A stretch of DNA of 64,000 nucleotides from Alphaproteobacteria bacterium (GTDB lineage: Bacteria; Pseudomonadota; Alphaproteobacteria; Micropepsales; Micropepsaceae). A program made the translations under genes and the position numbers. The stretch spans positions 62,001 through 126,000 of the forward strand of contig JAJPHG010000014.1 in NCBI GenBank assembly GCA_021325375.1, read 5' to 3'. The notes under the pieces are model-generated. The model had not been told where the DNA came from. It ran no database searches and saw only the letters and a program-made list of their open reading frames with translations. Positions 39,535-49,135 of the stretch are shown here, piece after piece (positions within the stretch are counted from its first letter, which is position 1; each line of letters starts with the position of its first letter).

Positions 39535-39671
39535 GTCCAGCGGTCCTAAGGTTGAGCCGGCACATCTACGCGCTTGGGGAGCGCCACGCCACAACTCAGT
39601 TGGTCTGCTGACAAACCGTGACGAAATAGCGTCTCAATCGCAGGAACGCGGCCGGGGTGCCCAAGCCACAC

Positions 39672-39810
39672 TGTCATCCCTGGCGAGCGTCGCCGACAGG
39701 CGATGCGAGGTTAAGGGGACCCAGGTAGCAAGACCGGGTCTGGTCCATCCACCTGGGTCCCCTTGACCTCAGCTCGCTCGCGATGCGAGCGAGTTTCGCC
39801 GGGGATGACA
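39672..39810. repeat. 139-bp inverted repeat, family B copy 1
   Basis: TGTCATCCCTGGCGAGCGT at one end, CGCCGGGGATGACA at the other, with GGGGACCCAGGT and CACCTGGGTCCCC facing each other inside. A second copy of the same length lies at 62668-62806. It fills the gap between the kinase and the DUF6491-like gene (39595-39825). Confidence 0.88.
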
Positions 39811-39825
39811 ATTTCAGCTAAGCGA

Positions 39826-40200
39826 TCAAGGCTTGTACTTCTTCGGCAGCGCATCCGCCTCCGCCTGGGTGAGCGGCGTCATCGTCTTGACGATGCAGTG
39901 CGAGGCGAGGCTTCCCATCGTGTCGTGCGCGACGGCGAGATCCCAGTCGACGTTCGAGCACACCAGGTCCGAGCCCGTCGTCTTGATGATGAGATGCGCG
40001 CCGGGCTCGGTCAGCATCGGGCATGCATTGCCGAGATCGAGGCGATAGTAGCGCGTCTGGCCGACGCGGATGTTGATCGTCTTGGCGTCCGGCGCGCGCC
40101 AGCCCTCGAACTCGCGGATCGAGAAGCATTTCGACTGCGCCAGCGCGGGCGATAGCGAGAGCGCGAGCAGAGCGGGAACGAGCAAGAGAGCGCGGTTCAT
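39826..40200 (-). CDS. DUF6491-like secreted protein
   Basis: A 124-residue protein with a signal peptide (MNRALLLVPALLALSLSPALA, cleaved before QSKC). The mature part has CFSIREFEGWRAPDAKTINI, VGQTRYYRLDLGNACPML and SHCIVKTMTPLT, matching small exported DUF6491-like proteins with three or four conserved Cys. It is likely periplasmic; its role is unknown. A longer open frame upstream was rejected because the signal peptide begins at this ATG. Confidence 0.75.
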   Translation of the reverse strand: MNRALLLVPALLALSLSPALAQSKCFSIREFEGWRAPDAKTINIRVGQTRYYRLDLGNACPMLTEPGAHLIIKTTGSDLVCSNVDWDLAVAHDTMGSLASHCIVKTMTPLTQAEADALPKKYKP

Positions 40201-40314
40201 CGTCGGACCTCCATCGGCGGCGGCACGAACATAGCGCGGAGCGTGCGGCTTGTCGCCCTTCCCTTGCCATATTCGAGAGGTGGTGATCTGCTTCACGGCA
40301 ATGGGGGGTATTCG

Positions 40315-40941
40315 ATGCGCAAGCCGCTTTGCTTGGCGTTCGCGATTTTCGCGGCCACCGGCCCCGCCGCCGCCTCGGTCGAAAGGCCGGTTCCGACGAA
40401 CGATCCGCCGCATGTGTGCATGAACGACTATCCGGAAGCGGCGGTGTGGGATGGCGCCGAGGGAACGGCCATCGTCGCCTTCAGGATCGGAACGGACGGC
40501 AAGGTCAAGGACGTTACATTGTCGAAATCCACCGGCAATGACGACCTCGATGCCGCGACGCTCGGCTGCGTCGGCCGCTGGAGCTACAAACCCGCGATGC
40601 GGGACGGTATCCCCATCGAGGTGCCCTGGCGCGCTCAGGTCGAATGGAAGATGCACGGCAGCGTCGCCGACATGCATCCCTGCGCGCGCTATCACGCCGT
40701 GACGGCGTCGATGCTTTCCGGCATCGACGGCATCACGAAAGTATCCTTCCGCATCATGCCGGACGGCTCGGTCAAGAACGCCGAGATCGTGCGCTCCAGC
40801 GGCAATAGCGACCTCGACCAGGCGGCGCTGAAATGCGTCGGGGCGCGGCATTACAACACGGCGCGGGCCGTGCTGCCCGACAACGGCGCACAGAAGGACG
40901 CCCTGGTCGATTGGCGCAACGATCTGGGTCCGGCCAAATAA
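40315..40941 (+). CDS. Exported protein with two TonB C-terminal-like domains
   Basis: A 208-residue protein from ATG 40315 with a GGGGGG ribosome site. A signal peptide (PLCLAFAIFAATGPAAA) precedes two copies of the TonB C-terminal fold: GTAIVAFRIGTDGKVKDVTL to CVGRWSYKPA, and TKVSFRIMPDGSVKNAEIVR to KCVGARHY. There is no membrane anchor and no Pro-rich spacer, so it is not a classic TonB. It may bind periplasmic partners. The next gene is a three-domain paralogue 17 bases downstream. Confidence 0.8.
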   Translation: MRKPLCLAFAIFAATGPAAASVERPVPTNDPPHVCMNDYPEAAVWDGAEGTAIVAFRIGTDGKVKDVTLSKSTGNDDLDAATLGCVGRWSYKPAMRDGIPIEVPWRAQVEWKMHGSVADMHPCARYHAVTASMLSGIDGITKVSFRIMPDGSVKNAEIVRSSGNSDLDQAALKCVGARHYNTARAVLPDNGAQKDALVDWRNDLGPAK

Positions 40942-40958
40942 CGCATGGAGGACGGACG

Positions 40959-41912
40959 ATGATGCGGCGGTTGGTTTTTCTTCTGGCGATCCTGCCCGGC
41001 GCATCGCTCGCCGATCCGGACACCCAGACGCCGGCCGCGACGATCGTGCCTGTCGGCAGCGGTCGCCCGCACAGCTGCGTCGAGAACTATCCCGAAGCCG
41101 CGGTCAAGGCCGGGATCGAGGGAGCGACGACGCTGTCCTTCACGGTGACGGCCCAGGGCAAGGTCGCCGACGTCAAGGTATCCAAGTCCAGCGGCAATGC
41201 CGAGCTGGACGCCGCGGCGGTCGCCTGCGCCGGCCAGTGGACCTATCGTCCCGCGACACAGGATGGCGTCGCGATCGACCGTCCCTGGACGGCGAACGTG
41301 CAGTGGAAACTCCATGGCGACGATGCGGCGTCCCGCCTGACGCCGCTGTGCACGAGCTATCATCCGTTGACGGAGCAGTTGCTGTCCGGCATCGGCGGCG
41401 TGACGCGGCTGACGCTGCGCCTGATGCCGGACGGTAGCGTGACGCAAGCCGCGATCGTCGGATCGAGCGGCGACGCGACCCTCGACGACGCGGCCCAGCG
41501 ATGCGCGGGCGCGCAGCGCGTCGATCTCGTGGGTGTCGCGCCGCCCCCTCCCGAAGGCGTTTTGCTGTCCACGGCGATCGACTGGCCGGCGCAGCTGCGC
41601 TCGTCCGTGCCGATCGCGCCGCCGTTTCCGGACGGTCTCACGCTGCCCCGCGCGATAGGCAGACACGGCCCCTGTTCGAGGGTCTTGGGGTTTCGACCGA
41701 ACACGAACTCCGTAGGGCCGACAACCGTGCGTTTCACGGTAACGAATGAGGGAAACGTGCAGGACGGAGCGGTCCAGCAATCGAGCGGCAGCCACGAGTT
41801 GGACAAAGGCGCGTTGTCGTGCACTGCCGGATGGCACTATTGGCCCGCCTCGCGCAACGGAACGCCGCAGGCCGTTCAATGGGTCGCAAAGGTGGATTGG
41901 CACGAGCGGTAG
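40959..41912 (+). CDS. Exported protein with three TonB C-terminal-like domains
   Basis: A 317-residue protein with GGAGG 7 bases before ATG 40959. A signal peptide (MRRLVFLLAILPGASLA) is followed by three TonB-like units: ATTLSFTVTAQGKVADVKVS to WTYRPA, TRLTLRLMPDGSVTQAAIVG, and TTVRFTVTNEGNVQDGAVQQ to WHYWPA. The paired Cys residues (SCVENYPEAA, ACAGQW) recur as in the upstream paralogue. No anchor or energising domain is present. The pair looks like a tandem duplication with a gained unit. Confidence 0.8.
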   Translation: MMRRLVFLLAILPGASLADPDTQTPAATIVPVGSGRPHSCVENYPEAAVKAGIEGATTLSFTVTAQGKVADVKVSKSSGNAELDAAAVACAGQWTYRPATQDGVAIDRPWTANVQWKLHGDDAASRLTPLCTSYHPLTEQLLSGIGGVTRLTLRLMPDGSVTQAAIVGSSGDATLDDAAQRCAGAQRVDLVGVAPPPPEGVLLSTAIDWPAQLRSSVPIAPPFPDGLTLPRAIGRHGPCSRVLGFRPNTNSVGPTTVRFTVTNEGNVQDGAVQQSSGSHELDKGALSCTAGWHYWPASRNGTPQAVQWVAKVDWHER

Positions 41913-41921
41913 AGTTCGAAG

Positions 41922-43688
41922 CTACCGCCGCCCAAACAGCCGCTCGATGTCGCTGAGCTTCAGCTCCACATAGGTCGGCCGGCCGTGGTTGCATTGGCCG
42001 GAATGGGGCGTGGCTTCCATCTCGCGCAGCAGCGCGTTCATCTCTTCCGCGTTGAGGCGGCGGCCGGCACGCACCGAAGTGTGGCAGGCGAGCGTGCCCG
42101 CCACCGCTTCCAGCCGCTCCTTCAAGGACAGCGCGGAACCCGTCTCGGCGATGTCGTCGGCGAGATCGCGCAGAAGGCCCTTGATGTCGAGCCGGCCCAG
42201 CATCGCCGGCACCTCGCGCACCACCACCGCGTCGGGGCCGAACGGCTCGACGACGAGGCCGAGCTCGGCGAGCTCGCCCGCGCGCGCCGCCACGCGCTCG
42301 ACTTCCGCCGGATCCAGATCGACGACCTCGGGGATCAGCAGCGGCTTGCGCGCGATGCCGCCTTCCGCCATCGCGGTCTTCATCTTCTCGTAGACCAGAC
42401 GCTCATGCGCCGCGTGCTGGTCGACGATGACGATGCCGTCGGCGGTCTGGGCGACGATGTAGGTCTCGTGCAGTTGCGCGCGCGCCGCGCCGAGCGGCGT
42501 CGAAGGCGCGGCCACGTCCGGCGGCGTCTCGACGCGAGCGGAGATCTCGGTCGTGAACATGGGGCTAAGGAACTCGCGCGCCGTCTCGAACATGCCGGGC
42601 CCGGGACGCGGCTCGCGCCAGACATAGGCTTCGGGCCTGAGCGCGCCGAGTGCGTCGCCCGCCACCGTCGTCGAGGCGCGGTGGCCGGCCTCGGCCAGAG
42701 CGCGCTTCAGCGAGGAGACGATCAGTCCACGGACCAATCCCGCGTCGCGGAAACGCACCTCGGTCTTGGCGGGATGGACGTTGACGTCGACGAAGGCCGG
42801 ATCGCAGTCGAGGAACAGCGCCAGCGCGGGATGCCGCTCGCGTGCGAGGAAATCGGCATAGGCCCCGCGCACCGCGCCGATGAGCAGCTTGTCGCGCACT
42901 GGCCGCCCGTTGACGAACAGGAACTGCATCGCGCTGTTGGCGCGGTTGTAGGTGGGAAGCCCCGCGAAGCCCGCGAGCCGCACACCCTCGCGCTCGATCG
43001 CGACCGGCGCGGCATTGTCGCCGAAATCGCGGCCCATGATGCGCGCCAGCCTGTTCAACCGACCGCTGAAGAAGTCGGCCTCCGCCTCGAGATCGAGCGC
43101 GCGCCGTCCGTCGAGCGTCAGCGTGAACGCGACGTCGGGCCGCGCCATCGCGAGCCGCTTGACCACGTCGAGCGTCGCCAGGTCCTCCGACCGCGAAGAT
43201 TTGAGGAATTTGAGCCGCGCCGGCGTCGCATAGAACAGCTCGCGCACCTCGACGCGCGTGCCGTGCTGGCCGCGCGCGCGGAAGCCGCAAGGCTTCGGCC
43301 CCGACACGCGCCCGCCATCGACGCCGATCTCGTGCGCCTCGCCCTGCGCGCCCCGGCTCTGGATCGTCAGCCGCGCGACCGCGCCGATGGACGGCAGCGC
43401 CTCGCCGCGGAAGCCCATCGTCTTGATGTCGGAGAGATCGTCATGGCCGAGCTTGGACGTCGCATGGCGCTCGACCGCGAGCGCCAGATCCTCCGCGCCC
43501 ATGCCCTCGCCGTCGTCCTCGACGAGGATGAGATCGGCGCCGCCCGCCGACACCGCGACGTCGATGCGCAGCGCGCCCGCGTCGAGCGCGTTCTCGACCA
43601 ATTCCTTCACCGCGCTCGCCGGCCGCTCGACGACTTCGCCCGCCGCGATGCGGTTGATCGTGCCTTCGGAGAGCCTGCGAATCTTCAT
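41922..43688 (-). CDS. mutL: DNA mismatch repair protein MutL
   Basis: A 588-residue protein starting [20 protein letters not shown] and [18 protein letters not shown] (ATPase motif I), [11 protein letters not shown] (motif II), and [14 protein letters not shown] (motif III). The C-terminal domain has [12 protein letters not shown], the metal-binding endonuclease motif found in species lacking MutH. It couples MutS to strand removal. The ATG at 43688 agrees with the family start; a longer frame runs upstream through a repeat and was rejected. Confidence 0.96.
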   Translation of the reverse strand: MKIRRLSEGTINRIAAGEVVERPASAVKELVENALDAGALRIDVAVSAGGADLILVEDDGEGMGAEDLALAVERHATSKLGHDDLSDIKTMGFRGEALPSIGAVARLTIQSRGAQGEAHEIGVDGGRVSGPKPCGFRARGQHGTRVEVRELFYATPARLKFLKSSRSEDLATLDVVKRLAMARPDVAFTLTLDGRRALDLEAEADFFSGRLNRLARIMGRDFGDNAAPVAIEREGVRLAGFAGLPTYNRANSAMQFLFVNGRPVRDKLLIGAVRGAYADFLARERHPALALFLDCDPAFVDVNVHPAKTEVRFRDAGLVRGLIVSSLKRALAEAGHRASTTVAGDALGALRPEAYVWREPRPGPGMFETAREFLSPMFTTEISARVETPPDVAAPSTPLGAARAQLHETYIVAQTADGIVIVDQHAAHERLVYEKMKTAMAEGGIARKPLLIPEVVDLDPAEVERVAARAGELAELGLVVEPFGPDAVVVREVPAMLGRLDIKGLLRDLADDIAETGSALSLKERLEAVAGTLACHTSVRAGRRLNAEEMNALLREMEATPHSGQCNHGRPTYVELKLSDIERLFGRR

Positions 43689-43696
43689 AAGCGATC

Positions 43697-43746
43697 CTAC
43701 CCTCCCCTTGAGGGAGGGTCGAAGCGCGAAGCGCTTCGGGGAGGGG
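43697..43746. repeat. Palindromic repeat, family D copy 1 (partial)
   Basis: CTACCCTCCCCTTGAGGGAG on one side and CTTCGGGGAGGGG on the other, with a gaagcgcgaagcgcttc hairpin inside. It lies between the pgi stop and the mutL start and shares its ends with the longer element at 55473-55602. Confidence 0.75.
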
Positions 43747-43768
43747 TTTTCCACCGGTGCTGGAACCC

Positions 43769-45049
43769 CTATTTGGACTGAAGGTATTGCCTCGCCAGCA
43801 CCTTGCCCTCTTCCACGCCGGGCTGGTCGAAGGGATCCACGCCCATGAGCTTGCCCATCAGGATCGTCTCGAGCATGAAATGCATCATCAGCGCGCCGAT
43901 GCCTTGCGCGTCGATCTTGGGCAGGTGGATGCGGCGCACGGGGCGGCGGTTGCGGCCGAGCGTCTCGGCGGTCGCGCGCACCTCCGCGGCGACGAGATCG
44001 CCCATCGCCTTGCCCGCGAGATAGTCGAGGCCGAGCGCCTTCGCGCGCTCAACCGGCGCGACGAGGCCCTGGCCTTCGGTCGTGGTCGACAGCAGCGTGA
44101 AGAGCGACTTGCCGGGGCCGTCGCGGAAGAGCTGAAGCTGGCTGTGCTGGTCGACGGGGCCGAGCGCGCCGACGGGCGTCGAGCCCTTGCCGTCCTTGCC
44201 CAGACTTTCCGCCCACAATTGCCGCCACCAGGCGTGGAACGTGTTGAGACGATCGGCATAGGCCCAAAGCACCGTCTCGTTCAGCCTGCCCGCTTTCGAC
44301 AGCGCGAAATGCAGCGCGGCGCCTTGCGCCGGCATAGACACATCGTCCGAGAGCGCGTGATCGAGCGCCATGCCCGCACCTTCGCGCAAGCCCGCGGCAT
44401 CGATGCCCATGAGCAGCGCGGGCAAGAGGCCGCACACCGTCAGCACCGAATAGCGACCGCCGACATCCTTGGGATGATCGAGCACGGGCGAACCCAGATC
44501 GCCCGCGAATTTGCGCAGCACGCTGTCGCCCGGCTCGGTGATCGCGGCGAAATGATCCTTGAGATATTTGCCGCCGCCGGCTTTCTCGATCGCGTCGGCC
44601 GCGGTGACGGCCTGCATCAGCGTCTCGGCCGTGCCGCCGGATTTCGAGATCACCACGAAGCGCGTGGTCCTGAGGTCGAAGCGCGACAGGTGCTCGGCCC
44701 ACGAAAAAGGATCGGGATTGTCGTGGAAGCTGACGCGCGGGCCCTCGCGGTGGTGGCTTTCGAGCGCGGCCTTCAGCGCCTGGCCGCCGAGGCTTGATCC
44801 GCCGATGCCGAGCACGGCGATCTCGCTGGTGTTCTCGGAGAGCTTCGCCGCCACGTCGCGCGCGGCATCGAGATCGTCGGTGCGCGCGGGGATGCCTAAG
44901 AGCTCCAGCGTCTTCTTCTCCCGCGCCTCGCGCAGCCATGCGACGTGCGGCGCGGTGGCAGCCAGCGCCGCGTCATAATCCGTGCGCGCGACGGCACCCT
45001 TGCCGGACAGCGCGAGATCGAGGGAGATCGTGAAGGGAAGCTGTTTCAT
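43769..45049 (-). CDS. pgi: Glucose-6-phosphate isomerase
   Basis: A 426-residue protein, shorter than the enterobacterial type but normal for this branch. It has [36 protein letters not shown] (phosphate loop), [33 protein letters not shown] (active site) and [17 protein letters not shown]. It interconverts glucose-6-phosphate and fructose-6-phosphate. It lies upstream of mutL, separated by a repeat, in the same direction. Confidence 0.95.
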   Translation of the reverse strand: MKQLPFTISLDLALSGKGAVARTDYDAALAATAPHVAWLREAREKKTLELLGIPARTDDLDAARDVAAKLSENTSEIAVLGIGGSSLGGQALKAALESHHREGPRVSFHDNPDPFSWAEHLSRFDLRTTRFVVISKSGGTAETLMQAVTAADAIEKAGGGKYLKDHFAAITEPGDSVLRKFAGDLGSPVLDHPKDVGGRYSVLTVCGLLPALLMGIDAAGLREGAGMALDHALSDDVSMPAQGAALHFALSKAGRLNETVLWAYADRLNTFHAWWRQLWAESLGKDGKGSTPVGALGPVDQHSQLQLFRDGPGKSLFTLLSTTTEGQGLVAPVERAKALGLDYLAGKAMGDLVAAEVRATAETLGRNRRPVRRIHLPKIDAQGIGALMMHFMLETILMGKLMGVDPFDQPGVEEGKVLARQYLQSK

Positions 45050-45108
45050 CGGCGGGGCTCCAGCGCAGCACTGACAACGCGCACGCGGCGCTTAAGATGC
45101 TTGGAATC

Positions 45109-46539
45109 TCATTTTTTCTTTACCGTGCCCGCGACGACGATGGTCAGGCGGCTGGGATCGAAGACGCGTTTGGCGACGCGGCGCACGTCGTCGAGGGTGA
45201 CGGCGTTGATCAGGTCGTTGCGGCGCGCGACGTATGCCACGTCCAGGCCCGCGCGCTGGAAGGCGCCGAGCTGGGACGCGGTCCCGGCGTTGGAGGCGAA
45301 GGCGAGCGGATAGGAGCCGGTGAGATAGGTCTTGGCGTCGGCCAGCTCCTGAACCGTCGGGCCGTCATTGGCGAACTTCGCCATCGTGTCGCGCACCGCC
45401 TGGATCGTGTCGCCCATCGCGTCGGCGCGCGTGGCGACGAGGCCCTGGACGACCGCGGCGCGGTGCATGTCAGACAGCTCGGTGGTGATGTCGTAGGTCA
45501 GGCCGCGCTTCTCGCGCACCTCGCCGGTCAAGCGCGAGGAAAAACCGCCGCCGCCCAGGATGTAGTTCGCGACATAGGCGGCAAGGAAGTCGCGGTCATT
45601 GCGCATCACGCCCGGGATGCCGAAGACGGCGTTGGGCTGCGGCACGTCCATCGCGACATTGTGCACGCCCGGCGCGCCGAGCTTGCCGACGCGCGGGAGC
45701 TGCGGCGGCGCCTTCGCGCTCAAGCCGCCGAAGGTCGATTTGATCTGGTCCGTGAGCGCGGCCGCGTCGATGTCGCCCGCGACGGCGATCTTGAGGCCGT
45801 TTCGCACCCAATGCACCGCCGCGAAGTTCTTCAAGTCCCCGCGCGTGACGGTATTGAGGCCGGCGCGCGTGCCTTCCACCGGGCGCGCGTAAGGGTGATA
45901 GGTGAAGAACAGCCGGTTGAACTCGCGCGCCGCGACCTCGGACGGATCCTCGTCCTGGTGGTCGAGGTTCTGCATCATCTGCGCGCGCACGCGCATGACG
46001 GCGTCGTTGTCGAAGCGCGGACGGGAGAGCGCAAGCGCGAGCAGCTTGAACGCGTCCTTGGCGTTGGCGCTCAAGGTCACCATCGTGACCACGGTCCAGT
46101 CGCGGTCGGGCTCGACGCTGAGCTGGATCGCCTTATCGGCGAGCGCGTCGTGGAACGCCTTGCCGTTCATGCCGCCCGCGCCCTCGTCGAGCATGTAGGC
46201 CGTGAAGGCGGCAAGGCCGGGCTTGGTCTGCGGATCGTAAGCCGAGCCCGCCGGGAACGAAGCGACGACGGCGATCATCGGCAGCGTGTGGTCCTCCGCG
46301 AACCAGACGTCCTCGCCGGGCGCGACATTGAGCGATTTCGCGCCGAAGGCGGAGGCGTGTGCGCTGGTCAGTGCGAGCGCCGCTACCACCAACAAAAAAA
46401 CAAATTCCCTCGCCCCCGCGAAGCGGGGGAGAGGGTTAGGGTGAGGGGGTGGCTGCAGCGAGTCCGACTGCGCCACCCCCTCACCCCGGCCCTCTCCCCC
46501 ACATTCGTGGGGGAGAGGGAGATTTTTTAAAATCATCAT
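45109..46539 (-). CDS. M16 family peptidase-like protein, non-catalytic partner, with repeat in its 5' end
   Basis: About 476 residues; the ATG overlaps the stop of the upstream M16 gene (ATGA). It has the M16 fold (GVMRNDRDFLAAYVANYILG, GEVREKRGLTYDITTELSDM), but the HxxEH zinc motif is replaced by AAFTAYML, so it should be inactive and act as partner of the upstream protein. Residues 7-43 or so come from a palindromic repeat, and only then comes the hydrophobic FVFLLVVAALALTSAHAS stretch of the signal peptide. The N-terminus is therefore about 35 residues longer than expected. Alternatively translation starts later, at a codon I cannot identify. Confidence 0.85.
   Translation of the reverse strand: MMILKNLPLPHECGGEGRGEGVAQSDSLQPPPHPNPLPRFAGAREFVFLLVVAALALTSAHASAFGAKSLNVAPGEDVWFAEDHTLPMIAVVASFPAGSAYDPQTKPGLAAFTAYMLDEGAGGMNGKAFHDALADKAIQLSVEPDRDWTVVTMVTLSANAKDAFKLLALALSRPRFDNDAVMRVRAQMMQNLDHQDEDPSEVAAREFNRLFFTYHPYARPVEGTRAGLNTVTRGDLKNFAAVHWVRNGLKIAVAGDIDAAALTDQIKSTFGGLSAKAPPQLPRVGKLGAPGVHNVAMDVPQPNAVFGIPGVMRNDRDFLAAYVANYILGGGGFSSRLTGEVREKRGLTYDITTELSDMHRAAVVQGLVATRADAMGDTIQAVRDTMAKFANDGPTVQELADAKTYLTGSYPLAFASNAGTASQLGAFQRAGLDVAYVARRNDLINAVTLDDVRRVAKRVFDPSRLTIVVAGTVKKK
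46408..46521. repeat. Palindromic repeat inside the 5' coding region of an M16 gene
   Basis: CCCTCGCCCCCGCGAAGCGG and its partner GTGGGGGAGAGGG bound two opposed GC-rich arms (ctctcccc, ctcaccc and ccaccccctcacc). The element reads in frame between codon 6 and the hydrophobic signal core. This type of sequence is normally intergenic. Confidence 0.8.
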
Positions 46540-47867
46540 CTTCCCCCCAGTGTCAGCGTTGCGCTCACCGCCTCGCGCTTGATGAGGCAGTCGCGCGCGG
46601 CTTTGGCTACGGCGTCGGGCGTCACGGCCTGGATGCGGTCGGGCCACGCGCGCACGTCGAACGCCGTCAAGCCGATGGCGAGCGCCTGTCCGTAAGCGGA
46701 AGCCAGCGCGTATTGGCTGTCGCGGCGGTAGGTCGCGCCGGCGACGAGCTGGGTCTTCGCGCGCGCCAGCTCCTTGGCGTTCGCGGGCTTCGTATAGGCG
46801 CCGAGGATGTCGTCGACGGCGCGCTCCAATTGCGCGAAGGAGACGCCGGGGCGCGGCTGGGCATAGACCGTGAAGCCGGACGCGTCGCGTCTGTAGCCGT
46901 CATAATTCGCGCCTGCGCCCGTCGCCAGGCGCCGCTCGACGACGAGCTTGCGGTAGAGCGCCGAGCTGTAGTCGCCGCCCAGAACCTGCGCCAGCACCTC
47001 CAGCGCCTCGGCCTGGCCAGGCCCGGCCTCGGCATAGGACGGCACGCGGTACTCCCGCATGAACAGCGGCACTTTCGCGTCCGCGCGTACGACTGCCAGG
47101 CGCGTTTCGGACAGGCGCGGCGGCTCGGCGGCGGCGCTGCGGGCGACGAGCTCGCGCGCGGGGACTTTCGCGTAAGCCGCCTGCGCGTCGTTGCGCACGT
47201 CGTTGGGCGTCACGTCGCCCGCCACGATCAGGATCGCGTTGTTGGGCGCGTAGTGGTGATTGTAGAAATCCTGCGCCTCGATGCGGCCGATGCGGCGCAC
47301 CTCCTCGGGCCAGCCGATCACCGGGCGGCCGTAAGGGTGCGAGAGATGCAGCGCCGCGTCGATCTGCTCGCCAAGCAGAGCCTGCGGGTCGTTGTCGATG
47401 CGCATGCGCCGCTCCTCCAGCACCACGTCGCGCTCGGTCGAAACGTTGCTGTCGGAGAGATCGAGATTGGCCATGCGGTCGGCCTCGAGCGCCATCGCCA
47501 TGGGCAGCTTGTCCTTGGCGATCTGCTCGTAGAAGGCGGTGTAGTCGTGGGTGGTGAAGGCGTTGTCCTCGCCGCCGTTGCGCGCCAGGATCTGCGAGAA
47601 CTGGTCGCCCGGCGTCTTCTTCGTGCCGCGGAACATCATGTGCTCGAAGAAATGGGCGAGGCCCGACAGCCCCGGCGGATCGTCGACGCCGCCGACCTTG
47701 AACCAGATCATCTGGGTGACGACGGGCGCGCGGTGGTCGGGGATGACGACGACCTGCATCCCGTTCTGCAACGCGAACTGGAAGGCCTGCGGCGTTTGCC
47801 CCTGCCCTTGCGCCAGGGCGGGAAACGCAAACAGAGCGGCGATCGCGAAGGCGAGCGCAGCTCTCAT
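46536..47867 (-). CDS. M16 family zinc peptidase (catalytic partner)
   Basis: A 443-residue protein with a signal peptide (ALAFAIAALFAFPALAQ). It has the inverted zinc motif HFFEH in GLSGLAHFFEHMMFRGT and the distal Glu near VVLEERRMRIDND. Then come YGRPVIGWPEEV and NNAILIVAGDVTPNDVR. GGGAG lies 8 bases before ATG 47867. It overlaps the non-catalytic M16 gene, the usual two-gene arrangement of periplasmic pitrilysin-type proteases, which may clear small peptides. Confidence 0.92.
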   Translation of the reverse strand: MRAALAFAIAALFAFPALAQGQGQTPQAFQFALQNGMQVVVIPDHRAPVVTQMIWFKVGGVDDPPGLSGLAHFFEHMMFRGTKKTPGDQFSQILARNGGEDNAFTTHDYTAFYEQIAKDKLPMAMALEADRMANLDLSDSNVSTERDVVLEERRMRIDNDPQALLGEQIDAALHLSHPYGRPVIGWPEEVRRIGRIEAQDFYNHHYAPNNAILIVAGDVTPNDVRNDAQAAYAKVPARELVARSAAAEPPRLSETRLAVVRADAKVPLFMREYRVPSYAEAGPGQAEALEVLAQVLGGDYSSALYRKLVVERRLATGAGANYDGYRRDASGFTVYAQPRPGVSFAQLERAVDDILGAYTKPANAKELARAKTQLVAGATYRRDSQYALASAYGQALAIGLTAFDVRAWPDRIQAVTPDAVAKAARDCLIKREAVSATLTLGGR

Positions 47868-47906
47868 GAAGATTACTCCCTGGAATTGGACGCTTAAGAC
47901 TATCCC

Positions 47907-47990
47907 GTCATGGCCGGGCTTGTCCCGGCCATCCATACACGCAGTGCAAGACCAGGGAGCATGGATGGCCGCCACAAGGGCGGCCATGAC
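47907..47990. repeat. Palindromic repeat, family C
   Basis: GTCATGGCCGGGCTTGTCCC at one end and GGGCGGCCATGAC at the other, with GGCCATCCAT and ATGGATGGCC facing inwards. It lies in the gap 47868-48002. A decayed relative is at 32330-32425. Confidence 0.8.
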
Positions 47991-48002
47991 GACTGAAATA
48001 CG

Positions 48003-48617
48003 TCAGAACGGCAGCCAGCTCCACGCGCCGGTGCGCTCCTTGGGCTTGTCGCCGTTGTCGCTGTCGTCGTCCGTGTCCTGGATGATGGCGGTGTCGCGCG
48101 GCGGCGCGGCGGGCTTGCCGGAGGCCTTCTGCGCCTGGATGCGCTTGTCCTCGGTTTCGGCGTCAACGTTGGTGCCGGGCACCGGCTTGTCCTGCCAGAA
48201 GAGCACCTGCTGGGTGAAGCTGTCGTCGGCCGGCTCCATCGCCCTGCCGTCCGACGCCACTTCCTGGCGGATCGAGGGATCGGGGTTGGCCGCGTTCGCC
48301 TGCGCGAGCAGGAGCTTCTCGGCCTGGCTGAAGTCGCCCTGGACCAGCTTCGCGGCCGCCGCCGGATCGGTGTCGAACAGCGCCGACTGCGCCGAGTCGG
48401 TCGGCTGGACCTGGTTGGTCGGCGGCGCGCCGTCGCGCGGCGGACGCAGATTGTACTCGGGCGGAATGACGAGCGGCTGCTTGGTGACGACCGCGAACTC
48501 GTCGGGGCCCTGCTTGCCCAGGCCCGCGGCGTCGCGGACCGACTGGCAGCCCATCAGAAGGGCCGCGGACGCACCCAGGATCGCAAACCGCATCCACGCA
48601 CGCGAACGGTATTCCAT
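48003..48617 (-). CDS. DUF3035 lipoprotein (BamF-like)
   Basis: A 204-residue protein with a lipobox (ILGASAALLMGCQSVRD). The mature part starts GPDEFAVVTKQPLVIPPEYN and LRPPRDGAPPT, the signature of the DUF3035 family, described as the BamF subunit of the alphaproteobacterial beta-barrel assembly machine. The C-terminal part is acidic and low-complexity (DTDDDSDNGD). It lies between the lspA genes, which would process its signal peptide, and the M16 pair. Confidence 0.85.
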   Translation of the reverse strand: MEYRSRAWMRFAILGASAALLMGCQSVRDAAGLGKQGPDEFAVVTKQPLVIPPEYNLRPPRDGAPPTNQVQPTDSAQSALFDTDPAAAAKLVQGDFSQAEKLLLAQANAANPDPSIRQEVASDGRAMEPADDSFTQQVLFWQDKPVPGTNVDAETEDKRIQAQKASGKPAAPPRDTAIIQDTDDDSDNGDKPKERTGAWSWLPF

Positions 48618-48631
48618 TTGAACTCCAATCC

Positions 48632-49135
48632 TCAGGCGCTGTCGGCGCCGGCCTTGGCCTCTGGCTTCAGCAGCGCGTCGTACAACAGCGCGATGACGCC
48701 GAAGGTTATCGCGGCGTCGGCCACGTTGAACACATACCAGTCATAGCCATGGCCGTAAAAGTGGAAAAAATCGGCCACTTTCCCATAGACCACCCGGTCG
48801 ATCAGGTTCCCGAGGGCGCCTCCGATCACCAGCCCCAGGCCGACCGTCAGCGTCGCGCGCCGCGAAATCCACAGCCAGAAGCCCAAAACCGCCACCACGG
48901 CCATGGTGAACAGCTCGAGCAGCGTGGGCCCCACCCACCACAGCCAGCCGTAGCTGACGCCCCGGTTCCACACCATGACTATATTAAAAAAAGGCAAGAC
49001 GGGGATGACGTGGCTGTCGGACGGCTCGGCCGCGAAGCCCAGGCCGTAAAGCATGAAGATCTTCACCGTCTGGTCGAGGACGAGCGCCAGCGCCACCGCG
49101 AGGAAGCCCGCGTCGCGGGGCGAGAGCTTCCTCAT
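48632..49135 (-). CDS. lspA: Lipoprotein signal peptidase, second copy
   Basis: A 167-residue protein with four membrane segments. Both catalytic aspartates are kept: in VADFFHFYGH and FNVADAAITFG. The conserved core also has MVWNRGVSYGWL and GLVIGGALGNLIDR. The start ATG overlaps the stop of the first copy (ATGA). It differs clearly from the first copy outside the core, so this is not a recent duplicate. It removes signal peptides from diacylated prolipoproteins. Confidence 0.9.
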   Translation of the reverse strand: MRKLSPRDAGFLAVALALVLDQTVKIFMLYGLGFAAEPSDSHVIPVLPFFNIVMVWNRGVSYGWLWWVGPTLLELFTMAVVAVLGFWLWISRRATLTVGLGLVIGGALGNLIDRVVYGKVADFFHFYGHGYDWYVFNVADAAITFGVIALLYDALLKPEAKAGADSA

